From Desulfovibrio sp. UBA4079 (lineage in GTDB: Bacteria > Desulfobacterota > Desulfovibrionia > Desulfovibrionales > Desulfovibrionaceae): a stretch of DNA of 5,138 nt. This document shows positions 1 to 5,138 of the stretch, piece by piece (within the stretch, counting starts at the first letter, position 1; every line of letters begins with the position of its first letter). The notes below the pieces were generated by a model. The model saw nothing but the letters and a program-made list of their open reading frames with translations, made no database searches and was not told where the DNA came from. The DNA lies in NCBI GenBank assembly GCA_002382645.1, contig DFYP01000060.1:19629-24766 (forward strand). Reading direction: 5' to 3'. The position numbers and the translations under genes are program-made.

Positions 1-83
1 GCGTCCGGATGGCTGATGATGCCGAAGGTGCGGCGGCGATCCACCTCTTTTTTCAGCTGTTTGGCGAAAAGACTGTCCTGCAC
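1..83 (-). CDS. prfC: Peptide chain release factor 3 (RF3), N-terminal fragment
   Basis: Only the first 27 codons are present; the gene runs off the left edge. RF3 is a cytoplasmic translational GTPase that removes RF1 or RF2 from the ribosome after peptide release. The visible protein ends in RRRTFGIISHPDA (residues 16-28, the last codon incomplete), which leads straight into the G1/P-loop GKTT of the family. The ISHPDA form separates RF3 from EF-G, LepA and TypA, which carry AHIDA, AHIDH or AHVDH at this place. The start is taken as GTG at 83 because GGAG lies six bases upstream and because RF3 proteins begin 10-20 residues before this motif. The frame stays open further upstream but offers no better start. 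The gene lies 106 bases downstream of the cysteine-cluster gene on the same strand. The G domain beyond the P-loop cannot be checked here. Confidence 0.88.
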   Translation of the reverse strand, partial: MQDSLFAKQLKKEVDRRRTFGIISHPD

Positions 84-89
84 TGGGAA

Positions 90-93
90 CTCC
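90..93 (-). promoter_or_regulatory. Ribosome binding site of prfC
   Basis: GGAG on the minus strand, six bases before a GTG codon. It fixes the start of prfC at 83, where there is no ATG in frame nearby. Confidence 0.65.
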
Positions 94-98
94 GGGGG

Positions 99-121
99 AA
101 AAAATGCGGGCGCATGGCCCG
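99..121 (-). terminator. Short terminator-like hairpin in the prfC leader
   Basis: Read on the minus strand, a perfect five-pair G/C stem (CGGGC / GCCCG, loop CATGC) is followed by CA and six T. This has the form of a Rho-independent terminator, although the stem is short. It lies 69-91 bases past the stop of the cysteine-cluster gene and just before the prfC ribosome binding site. It could end most transcripts from the upstream genes, or it could be a leader structure of prfC. Confidence 0.4.
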
Positions 122-129
122 AGGCAGGA

Positions 130-157
130 GTTCTACCTGTTGGAGCAGAAACGTCAA
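130..157 (-). promoter_or_regulatory. Candidate sigma-70 promoter for prfC
   Basis: On the minus strand, a -35 box TTGACG (157-152, five of six consensus bases) is followed after 16 bases by TAGAAC (135-130, four of six). Transcription would start near 123, giving an untranslated leader of about 40 bases before the prfC GTG at 83. The site lies wholly in the intergenic gap. This is a match by eye only, and GC-rich genomes give chance matches. Confidence 0.4.
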
Positions 158-189
158 GTGGCGGGGGCTGACCGCTGCATTGCCCGCTT

Positions 190-1011
190 TTACAGGAATT
201 CCGCGCCCAGGCGGAGGGCCTCGTCGCGCTCCGAGGCCCCGGGCGGGGTTTCGGCCGCGTCCTGGAGCAGGGCGGCCACGTTCACGCCCAGGCACACGCC
301 CAGGGCCCCCACCAGCCGGGCCAGGGACTCGTCAAGGCCCTCCCGCTGCGGGTGCAGGCCGTGCAGCCAGTGCTCCAGGGCCTGGCGGTGGACCAGGGAT
401 TTTTCCGCCGGGTCCGCGGGCAGGACCCGGCCCAGGGCCGCGCAGTGCTCCCCGGCGAAGCGGTCCGTGTCCAGGAGCGGGCTGGCGGGCGGGGGCCGGT
501 CCTGGAGCAGCTCCAGGCGGATGTCCGAGGCCAGGGCCGCCAGCAGGGAGTGGTCGGCCAGCAGGGCCTGGAACAGGGAATGGACCCGGCCGAACAGGGC
601 CAGCCAGGCGTCGGCCTCGGCCAGGAAGGGCTCGGCCCCGTTGGCCGCGAGGTAGTCCTCCACGCTGCCCGCGGTCCCGAACTCCCCCGGGCTTCCGGGC
701 CGCGGGAGGAGGCAGGCGAAGCGCTCCCGGCCGCTGGTGGTCACGTGCCGGGCCAGGGGATAGAGGCGGCAGACCAGGGGCCGGTCCGGATGCACGGCGC
801 AGCCCGCGCTGGAGAGGAAGCCGCAGACCCGGTCCGGCCGGGTGGCCAGGTGCACCCCGGAGACCGTGTGCCGGGCCAGGAAATGGGTGGTGGTCAGGCC
901 CAGGCGGCGGGCCAGGCGGCAGACCTCGTAGGGGTTGACCTGGATGCGCATGTCCGCACAGCAGCGGCCGCAGCGGGAGCAGTGGTAGGAGAAGGGAATC
1001 TGGCGGGACAC
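190..1011 (-). CDS. YkgJ-family cysteine-cluster protein
   Basis: This 273-residue protein carries the YkgJ/UPF0153 cysteine cluster, thought to bind zinc or an Fe-S centre; the biochemical role of the family is not established. The N-terminal half shows C-x2-C-x2-CC at residues 11-18, Cys31, then C63 and C71 in a CGFL...C pattern, and RPLVCRLYPL around Cys81, followed by Cys100. These match the order and spacing of the family. Residues 101-273 have no motif I recognise; they look helical with a Pro-rich stretch near 172-178. The protein is clearly longer than minimal family members of roughly 100-150 residues. No signal peptide or membrane segment is seen, so it is probably cytoplasmic. The start is a GTG with a near-perfect Shine-Dalgarno. 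It follows the unknown gene at 1065-1814 by 53 bases and is probably cotranscribed with it. Confidence 0.87.
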   Translation of the reverse strand: MSRQIPFSYHCSRCGRCCADMRIQVNPYEVCRLARRLGLTTTHFLARHTVSGVHLATRPDRVCGFLSSAGCAVHPDRPLVCRLYPLARHVTTSGRERFACLLPRPGSPGEFGTAGSVEDYLAANGAEPFLAEADAWLALFGRVHSLFQALLADHSLLAALASDIRLELLQDRPPPASPLLDTDRFAGEHCAALGRVLPADPAEKSLVHRQALEHWLHGLHPQREGLDESLARLVGALGVCLGVNVAALLQDAAETPPGASERDEALRLGAEFL

Positions 1012-1016
1012 GGCCG

Positions 1017-1024
1017 TCCTCCTT
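1017..1024 (-). promoter_or_regulatory. Strong ribosome binding site of the cysteine-cluster gene
   Basis: AAGGAGGA on the minus strand, five bases before the GTG at 1011. This near-perfect anti-16S match decides in favour of the GTG start, which has no ATG competitor close by. Confidence 0.8.
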
Positions 1025-1064
1025 GCCGGGGGGCGGTTCTTTTTCCCGATCCTGTGGACGCGCT

Positions 1065-1814
1065 CTAGAGCATGTAGGCCTGGGCCATGCGCAGCAGGTC
1101 GGCGTAGGCCATTTTGTCCCGGATGCCCAGGACCATGTCCTGGGAGAGCCGCATCTTGCGGCGGGCGTCGGCCAGGGCCTCGTTGCGCACACGGTCCAGG
1201 TGGTTGGCCAGGAAGTCGGCGTCGAAGCCGTCCACGGCCAGGGACAGGCCCTCGGCGAAGTAGGGCGAGCGGATGAACTGGATGAACGGGGCCAGGCTCT
1301 GCTTGCCCTCGCGGCGGGCGTGGATCACGTAGAACAGGAGCTTGACCACCAGGCGGTCGTGGCTGTGCTTGTGGCTCACGTCCAGGAGCGTGGGCAGGTC
1401 CGCGGAGGTGTCCTTGATGGCCGCGAACACGCCTCCGGCCAGGTCGAAGGCCTTGCGCTCGTCCATGGGCGGGGCGTGGAACCGGGAGTCCATGCGGATC
1501 AGGGTGATGCGGGGATTCTCGCCCGCGGCCACGGCGTAGAGCGCGATGCGCATGAGCTCGATCTTGCGCCGCCAGTCAGCGATGAAGGTCTCGCGCTTGA
1601 TCCGGGCCAGCTTGCGGACCACGTGCTCGGGCAGCTCGCCGAAGGCCGTGTTCAGGAGATAGGAGATGTACGGCTCGGGCGTGTGCGCGGCCTCGTCCTC
1701 GATGACCTTTTTCGCGCCTTTCTTGCTGTCCCAGAGTTTTTTCAGGGACAGCCAGTAGGCCGCCAGGCCGTCCAGGGGCATTTCCAGGATGTCCAGGTCG
1801 CGGTTCGTTTCCAT
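1065..1814 (-). CDS. Conserved-looking hypothetical protein, helical, 249 residues
   Basis: I do not recognise this protein. Its codon use and sequence are those of a real gene: no low-complexity tracts, balanced charged and hydrophobic residues, and an ATG (1814) with GGGAG seven bases upstream. An in-frame start 15 codons further upstream would add a Pro/Arg/Gly-rich leader without a good ribosome site, so it was rejected. The chain looks mostly alpha-helical and soluble, with no signal peptide or membrane segment. Notable parts are an amphipathic Trp/Lys-rich start (WLSLKKLW, 21-28), a basic helix RKLARIKRE (67-75), a His-rich DVSHKHSHDR (145-154) near the middle, and a C-terminal Arg/Met-rich helix region (215-249). 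It is the first gene of the leftward group with the YkgJ-type gene and lies opposite lgt across a 116-base gap. I believe similar proteins occur in sulfate-reducing deltaproteobacteria, but I have no function to offer. Confidence 0.8.
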   Translation of the reverse strand: METNRDLDILEMPLDGLAAYWLSLKKLWDSKKGAKKVIEDEAAHTPEPYISYLLNTAFGELPEHVVRKLARIKRETFIADWRRKIELMRIALYAVAAGENPRITLIRMDSRFHAPPMDERKAFDLAGGVFAAIKDTSADLPTLLDVSHKHSHDRLVVKLLFYVIHARREGKQSLAPFIQFIRSPYFAEGLSLAVDGFDADFLANHLDRVRNEALADARRKMRLSQDMVLGIRDKMAYADLLRMAQAYML

Positions 1815-1863
1815 TTCTCCGCTCCCGCGGTCTTGACGTCCGGCCCGCCTTGGGAGCAAGGTT

Positions 1864-1884
1864 GGTCCGGCCGTTTCCCGGACC
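1864..1884. repeat. Perfect 7-bp inverted repeat with 7-base loop
   Basis: GGTCCGG (1864-1870) and CCGGACC (1878-1884) are perfect inverse complements around CCGTTTC. GTT at 1861-1863 and AAC at 1887-1889 could add three pairs after a two-base bulge. It lies between two divergent gene starts and has no T-run on either side, so it is not a terminator. It may be a regulator-binding site or a leader hairpin of lgt (start at 1931). Confidence 0.5.
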
Positions 1885-1893
1885 CTAACGCAA

Positions 1894-1906
1894 TTTCCGC
1901 CGGAAA
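1894..1906. repeat. 13-base near-palindrome upstream of lgt
   Basis: TTTCCG, one central C, then CGGAAA: a perfect six-plus-six inverted repeat, ending 24 bases before the lgt start and 13 bases before its ribosome site. With a one-base spacer it cannot form a good RNA hairpin, so a protein-binding half-site pair is the more natural reading. The binding protein is unknown. Confidence 0.45.
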
Positions 1907-1930
1907 CAAAGCCGTCTGCAAGGACATCCC

Positions 1931-2713
1931 ATGATCCGACTTCCCGAACTGGACCCCGCCCTGTTCCGCCTGGGCTCCTTTGAGGTGCGCTGGTACGGCT
2001 TCATGTACGCGGCGGGCTTTCTCTGCGCCTGGCTCCTGGGTCGCTTCCGCGCCCGCCAGTCCTGGCGCGGCTGGACCCCGGTCCAGATGGACGACATCCT
2101 GTCCTGGCTCATCGTGGGGCTCCTGCTGGGGGCCCGCATCGGCTACGTGGTCTTCTACGACCCCATGCACTTCCTGGCCCATCCCGCGGACATCCCGGCG
2201 GTCTGGAAGGGCGGCATGAGCTTCCACGGCGGGGCCATCGGCGTGTTCCTGGCGGCCTGGCTGTTCGCCAAAAAGACCGGCAAGACCCTCCTGGACGTGG
2301 GCGACTTCATCGTGCCCCTGGCCCCGCCGGGCCTGTTCTTCGGCCGGTTGGGCAACTTCATCAACAGCGAGCTGGTGGGCCGGCCCTCGAGCCTGCCCTG
2401 GGCCGTGCTCTATCCCGGGCCGGACGGGGACGTGCCGAGGCATCCGTCCCAGCTCTATGAGGCCGGGCTGGAAGGCCTGCTGCTCTTCGCCCTGCTCTGG
2501 TTCTATTCCCGCAAGCCCCGGCCGCGCGGCGCGGTGTCCGGGGCCTTTCTCCTGCTCTACGGCTGTTTCCGTTTCCTGGCCGAGTTCTTCCGCGAGCCCG
2601 ACGCCCAGCTGGGCTTCGTGGCCTTTGACTGGATGAGCATGGGCCAGGCGCTCTGCCTGCCCATGGTCGCGGCCGGGGCCTGGCTTCTGCTACGGAAGCC
2701 GCGGCAGGGCTAG
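1931..2713 (+). CDS. lgt: Phosphatidylglycerol-prolipoprotein diacylglyceryl transferase
   Basis: Lgt is an inner-membrane enzyme that moves diacylglycerol from phosphatidylglycerol to the lipobox cysteine of prolipoproteins, the first step of lipoprotein maturation. At 260 residues it is slightly shorter than E. coli Lgt (about 290). It has about seven hydrophobic segments. Family residues are in place: Tyr22 in RWYGFMY, His99 in SFHGG, the signature GRLGNFINSELVGRP (138-152) with Arg139, Asn142 and Glu147, HPSQLYEA (171-178), and Tyr210, Arg214 and Glu218 in the YGCFRFLAEFFREPD stretch. These correspond to Tyr26, His103, Arg143, Asn146, Glu151, Tyr235, Arg239 and Glu243 of E. coli. The ATG start has AAGGA six bases upstream. 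It is the only plus-strand gene here, transcribed apart from its neighbours, and its end overlaps the convergent cyclase gene by 24 bases. The enzyme is expected to be active. Confidence 0.97.
   Translation: MIRLPELDPALFRLGSFEVRWYGFMYAAGFLCAWLLGRFRARQSWRGWTPVQMDDILSWLIVGLLLGARIGYVVFYDPMHFLAHPADIPAVWKGGMSFHGGAIGVFLAAWLFAKKTGKTLLDVGDFIVPLAPPGLFFGRLGNFINSELVGRPSSLPWAVLYPGPDGDVPRHPSQLYEAGLEGLLLFALLWFYSRKPRPRGAVSGAFLLLYGCFRFLAEFFREPDAQLGFVAFDWMSMGQALCLPMVAAGAWLLLRKPRQG
2682..2700. repeat. Hairpin in the convergent lgt/cyclase overlap
   Basis: GGCTTC (2682-2687) and GAAGCC (2695-2700) form a six-pair stem with a seven-base loop. The loop contains the cyclase stop codon (2690-2692), and the stem lies in the last codons of lgt. 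No T-run follows on either strand, so it is at most a weak bidirectional 3' structure, and it may be chance. Confidence 0.3.
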
Positions 2714-3448
2714 CACGAAGACCTTGTCCCAGAACTTGCCCGTGGCGTAGAGCCGTCCCGAGCCCGGGTCAAAGGCCAGGCCGTTGGCCGCCTCGGCCTC
2801 GGGGTTCTTGAGCCGGGCCCGCAGGGGCTTGAGGTCGATCCAGGCCCGCACCCGCCCGGAGTCCGGGTCCAGCACGGCCACCCGGTCCTCCATCCAGATG
2901 TTGGCCCAGATGAGGCCCTGCACCAGCTCCAGCTCGTTGAGCTCGTTCACGGGCCGGTCGCCGTCGCGCACCGGGATGCGCTTGAGCGTGGTCATGCGGG
3001 CCGGGTCCAGGACCCGCAGGCTGTCCGACCCGTCGCTGGCCAGGACCAGGCGTTTGTCCGAGGCCAGGCCCCAGCCCTCGCCCTCCCACACGAAATCCCC
3101 GTTCAGCCGCAGGTCCGGCAGGTCCAGGAAGAAGCCCGCGTGCTCCTGCCAGGTGAGCAGGGCCAGGCGGCCGTTGACCAGGGCCAGGCCCTCGGCGAAG
3201 TATTTGGCCGCGAGCCGGGTCCGGCGCAGCACCCGGCCCGAGTCCGGATCCACGGCGCGGACCTCGGAGCGGCCGTACTTGCCCACGGATTCGTAGAGCA
3301 GCCCGCCGTGGAACAGCAGGCCCTGGGTGAAGGCCTGGGGATCGTGGGGCAGTTCGGCCAGGACCCTGGGCGTGAGCAGCGGGGCCCCGGCCCAGGCGGC
3401 CGGGCAGAGGCAGAGCAGCAGGAGCAGGCAGCAGAGCGGACGGGCCAT
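2690..3448 (-). CDS. Glutaminyl-peptide cyclotransferase, exported
   Basis: This 252-residue protein belongs to the plant/bacterial type of glutaminyl cyclase, a five-bladed beta-propeller that turns N-terminal glutamine into pyroglutamate with release of ammonia. Residues 1-20 form a signal peptide with a Leu/Cys-rich core and a likely signal peptidase I site after AWA; no lipobox is seen, so a periplasmic soluble enzyme is expected. Family motifs appear in order: AFTQGL (39-44), YESVGKYGRS (52-61), FAEGL (84-88), LTWQE (98-102), GWGLASD (125-131), ASDGS (137-141), NELNELE (168-174), ANIW (182-185), ANGLAFDP (221-228) and TGKFWDKVFVL (236-246). The propeller therefore looks complete. The frame stays open far upstream through cheD, but the true start is the ATG at 3448, just after the cheD stop, with AGGA six bases upstream. 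Its natural substrates cannot be told from the sequence. Confidence 0.92.
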   Translation of the reverse strand: MARPLCCLLLLLCLCPAAWAGAPLLTPRVLAELPHDPQAFTQGLLFHGGLLYESVGKYGRSEVRAVDPDSGRVLRRTRLAAKYFAEGLALVNGRLALLTWQEHAGFFLDLPDLRLNGDFVWEGEGWGLASDKRLVLASDGSDSLRVLDPARMTTLKRIPVRDGDRPVNELNELELVQGLIWANIWMEDRVAVLDPDSGRVRAWIDLKPLRARLKNPEAEAANGLAFDPGSGRLYATGKFWDKVFVLALPRLP

Positions 3449-3450
3449 GC

Positions 3451-3984
3451 TCAGTCCTGGCAGATGAAGTCGTCGTCCGGGGCCGCGTCCACCCCGCGCA
3501 CCCAGGTCGTGCCCGAGCCCGTGTGGAAGAGCACCTTGCGGCCCCTGGCCCCGAGCACGTCCTCGGAGAGCGGGGTCAGGCCGTGGCGTTTCAGGGCGGC
3601 GCGGGCCGCGGCCACGTTCTTCCGGCCCACGTCGAGCATCTCGGCGATGTGGTCGCGCTCCTCGGCGCAGAAGGTGTTGCCTCCGCCGAACAGCCGCGTC
3701 TGGATCTCGCGCAGGCCCAGGCCCTTGGCCCGGAAGCGTTCCAGGATGGCCTCCACGGCCAGGTCCGCGAAGTTGCAGGGGTGGCGCACCGGGCCGCTGG
3801 CCTGGCCGCTGTCCGGGAGCATGGCGTGGAACATGGCCGCCGCGCCGCCCGCGTGGTGGAAGGTCACCGAGACGCAGCTGCCCAGCACCGTGACGATGAG
3901 CAGATCCTTGGTGGTGAAGATGCATTCGCCGATCTTCAGGTGTTCCTGGCGCAGGCCTTGGGCCAGGAGCGCGCGCACGTCCAT
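3451..3984 (-). CDS. cheD: Chemoreceptor glutamine deamidase CheD
   Basis: CheD deamidates selected glutamines of methyl-accepting chemotaxis proteins to glutamate and, in some species, works with CheC phosphatase. This 177-residue protein has the catalytic Cys37 in VLGSCVSV, His53 in MFHAMLPDSG, and Thr32 close before the Cys, which together fit the known Cys-His-Thr site. Other family parts are HLKIGE (15-20), KGLGLREIQTRLFGGGNTF (87-105) and VGRKNVAAARAALKRHGL (119-136). Length is normal for the family, with a short acidic C-terminal extension (DAAPDDDFICQD). The ATG at 3984 is chosen: the alternative TTG at 4020 would add 12 residues upstream of the usual family start and lacks a good ribosome site. 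No other che gene is visible nearby, so its receptors must be encoded elsewhere. The gap to the permease gene is 48 bases, and the TGA is two bases before the cyclase ATG, pointing to one transcript and coupled translation. Confidence 0.95.
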   Translation of the reverse strand: MDVRALLAQGLRQEHLKIGECIFTTKDLLIVTVLGSCVSVTFHHAGGAAAMFHAMLPDSGQASGPVRHPCNFADLAVEAILERFRAKGLGLREIQTRLFGGGNTFCAEERDHIAEMLDVGRKNVAAARAALKRHGLTPLSEDVLGARGRKVLFHTGSGTTWVRGVDAAPDDDFICQD

Positions 3985-3996
3985 TGTGCAAGCATA

Positions 3997-4001
3997 CTCC
4001 C
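3997..4001 (-). promoter_or_regulatory. Probable ribosome binding site of cheD, with long spacing
   Basis: GGGAG on the minus strand, 12 bases before the ATG at 3984. The spacing is longer than the usual 5-9 bases, which may mean modest initiation. No better-placed site is present for this ATG. Confidence 0.45.
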
Positions 4002-4032
4002 AGGTTGGGGCGGGAGGCAACGGGGAGCGGGG

Positions 4033-5138
4033 TCATTCATTGCGCAGCACGGGCAGGGCCTTCTGGGACAGGGCCCGGCGCACGCCCAGGAAGCCCAGGC
4101 CCAGGGTCACGGCCACCCCGGTGAGGACGCAGGCGGCCAGCGCCACGGGGTGCAGGCTTCCGGCGCCCTGGAGCAGACGCTCGGAGAAGACCCGGGCGGC
4201 CAGGGTGCCGATGGCCGCGGCGGCCAGGGCCGTGGCCAGGGCCAGGAGGCAGAACTCCGCGGCCAGGGACAGGAGCACGTCGCGCCGGGTGGCCCCGAAG
4301 ACCTTGAAGATCACGGCGTCGTAGAGCCGGGCCTGGAGGTTGGCGCGCAGGGCCTGGGACAGGACCAGGACCCCGGCCAGCAGGGTCACGGCCGAGGCCA
4401 GGCGCACGGCCAGGCCGATGTGCCCGGCCAGGCGGCGGACCTCCTCGAGCACGTCGCGCACGTACACGCTGGTGACCTCGGGCAGGGCCGCGGACACGGC
4501 CCGGAACAGCGTCTCCTCGGCCTCGCGGTCGGCATAGACCGTGGCCAGGTAGGTGTGCGGGGTGGCCTCCAGCACGCCCGGGGAAAAGACCATGGCGTGG
4601 TTCAGGGCCAGGCTGGTCCACTCGATCTCGCGCAGGCTGGCGATGCGGGCCGTGATCTCGCGGCCCAGGACGTTCACGGTGATGCTGTCGCCCAGCTTGA
4701 GGTCCAGGCCCCTGGCCGCGCGCTCGTCAAAGGAGACCAGGGGCGGGCCCTGGTAGTCCTCGGGCCACCAGGTCCCGGCCGAGAGCCGCGTGCCCTCGGG
4801 GGCCCTGGACGCCGTGGTCAGGCCCCGGTCCCCGCGCAGGATCCAGGCCGCATCCGGGTCGGGCCGGACCTGTTCGGCGGGCACGCCATTGACCAGGACC
4901 ACCCGGCCGCGGATGGACAGGGCGTGCTCCTCGCGGTGCACTCCGGGCACGGCCAGCACGGTCTGCTGGAAGTGTTCCAGCCCGTCCTTGGGGATGTCCA
5001 TGAAGAAATAAGACGGCGCTGCCGCGGGCATCTGGCGGTCCAGCTGGTCGCGCAGGTTCAGGTCCGTGAGGACCACGGTGGCCAGCACGGCCAGGCCCAG
5101 GCCCAGGGAGAAGACCACGGCGGTGAGGCCCGAGCCCC
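4033..5138 (-). CDS. FtsX-type ABC transporter permease, C-terminal part (YbbP-like)
   Basis: The start lies beyond the right edge; the frame is open to the last base. The GTG at 5118 is an internal valine inside a membrane segment, not a start: the codons before it read GSGLTA in the same frame. Counting from that valine, the fragment has a hydrophobic helix (about 1-19), a periplasmic MacB-like domain (about 20-230) containing EWTSLALNHAMVFSPG (166-181), typical of YbbP-like permeases, and then an FtsX domain with three membrane segments (about 234-256, 283-309, 324-346). KVFGATRRDVLLS (272-284) is the conserved cytoplasmic loop that contacts the ATPase. Full-length relatives are about 800-850 residues with two such halves, so this is probably the second half. 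Such permeases work with a LolD/YbbA-type ATPase, expected upstream outside the window. Transported cargo is unknown. Confidence 0.9.
   Translation of the reverse strand, partial: GSGLTAVVFSLGLGLAVLATVVLTDLNLRDQLDRQMPAAAPSYFFMDIPKDGLEHFQQTVLAVPGVHREEHALSIRGRVVLVNGVPAEQVRPDPDAAWILRGDRGLTTASRAPEGTRLSAGTWWPEDYQGPPLVSFDERAARGLDLKLGDSITVNVLGREITARIASLREIEWTSLALNHAMVFSPGVLEATPHTYLATVYADREAEETLFRAVSAALPEVTSVYVRDVLEEVRRLAGHIGLAVRLASAVTLLAGVLVLSQALRANLQARLYDAVIFKVFGATRRDVLLSLAAEFCLLALATALAAAAIGTLAARVFSERLLQGAGSLHPVALAACVLTGVAVTLGLGFLGVRRALSQKALPVLRNE

Noticed and set aside
53..295. 80-residue minus-strand frame across the gap before prfC
   Set aside because: It overlaps both the end of the cysteine-cluster gene and the prfC start in another frame, and it matches no family. 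The prfC motif in the neighbouring frame is decisive.
9..938. Long plus-strand open frame opposite the cysteine-cluster gene
   Set aside because: Its product is an extreme Pro/Arg/Gly/Ala string, as expected from the reverse strand of a GC-rich gene. The minus-strand frame has a clear family motif and a strong ribosome site.
332..1192. 286-residue minus-strand frame overlapping two genes
   Set aside because: Pro/Gly/Arg-rich translation of the wrong frame, spanning the stop of the unknown gene and the start of the cysteine-cluster gene.
600..1300. Many copies of GGCCAGG-like words suggesting a repeat array
   Set aside because: They follow Ala-Leu-Ala-type codon runs in GC-rich genes, with irregular spacing and no unit length.
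1833..1838. TTGACG as a -35 box for lgt
   Set aside because: No acceptable -10 sequence lies 15-19 bases downstream; the bases there are GC-rich.
2784..3296. Ser/Arg-rich 170-residue plus-strand frame opposite the cyclase
   Set aside because: Composition is that of an antisense shadow, and the minus-strand cyclase motifs cover the whole stretch.
3985..4020. TTG start giving CheD 12 extra residues
   Set aside because: The added residues (MPPAPTWEYACT) are not typical of the family, and no ribosome site stands before the TTG. The ATG at 3984 gives a normal N-terminus.
3449..4036. Upstream extension of the cyclase to about 448 residues
   Set aside because: The extension is an out-of-frame reading of cheD. 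The signal peptide starting at 3448 and the ribosome site just before it show the true start.

Overview
The window is very GC-rich, with strong third-position G/C and gene content typical of a Gram-negative bacterium. It contains Lgt, CheD, a periplasmic glutaminyl cyclase and a large two-half FtsX-type permease. Protein style and gene mix most resemble a high-GC sulfate-reducing deltaproteobacterium (Desulfovibrionales). That placement is inferred from pattern recognition and was not checked by search. I see no mobile element, tRNA, rRNA, CRISPR array or sign of recent transfer. Nearly the whole window is coding.

Left part (1-1814, minus strand): three genes point leftwards. First is a 249-residue helical protein of unknown function (1065-1814). 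Next, after 53 bases, comes a YkgJ-type cysteine-cluster protein (190-1011). After a 106-base gap comes the very start of prfC, peptide chain release factor 3, with only its first 27 codons before the window ends (1-83). The gap before prfC holds a plausible sigma-70 promoter and a short terminator-like hairpin with a T-run.

Middle (1815-2713): a 116-base divergent intergenic region separates the unknown gene from lgt, which is the only plus-strand gene (1931-2713). This region holds two clean inverted repeats but no convincing promoter match. lgt encodes the prolipoprotein diacylglyceryl transferase and keeps the family's key residues.

Right part (2690-5138, minus strand): a probable operon runs leftwards: the C-terminal part of an FtsX/YbbP-type ABC permease (4033 to the window end, start outside), then cheD (3451-3984), then a secreted glutaminyl-peptide cyclotransferase (2690-3448). 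cheD and the cyclase are separated by two bases. The cyclase and lgt converge and overlap tail to tail by 24 bases.

The genes do not form one obvious pathway. A loose cell-envelope theme (Lgt, exported glutaminyl cyclase, envelope permease) sits beside a lone chemotaxis deamidase and a translation factor. I found no strong evidence for a previously undescribed system. The points most worth a second look are the unknown 249-residue protein, the inverted repeats in the divergent region, the prfC leader and the permease-cheD-cyclase arrangement.
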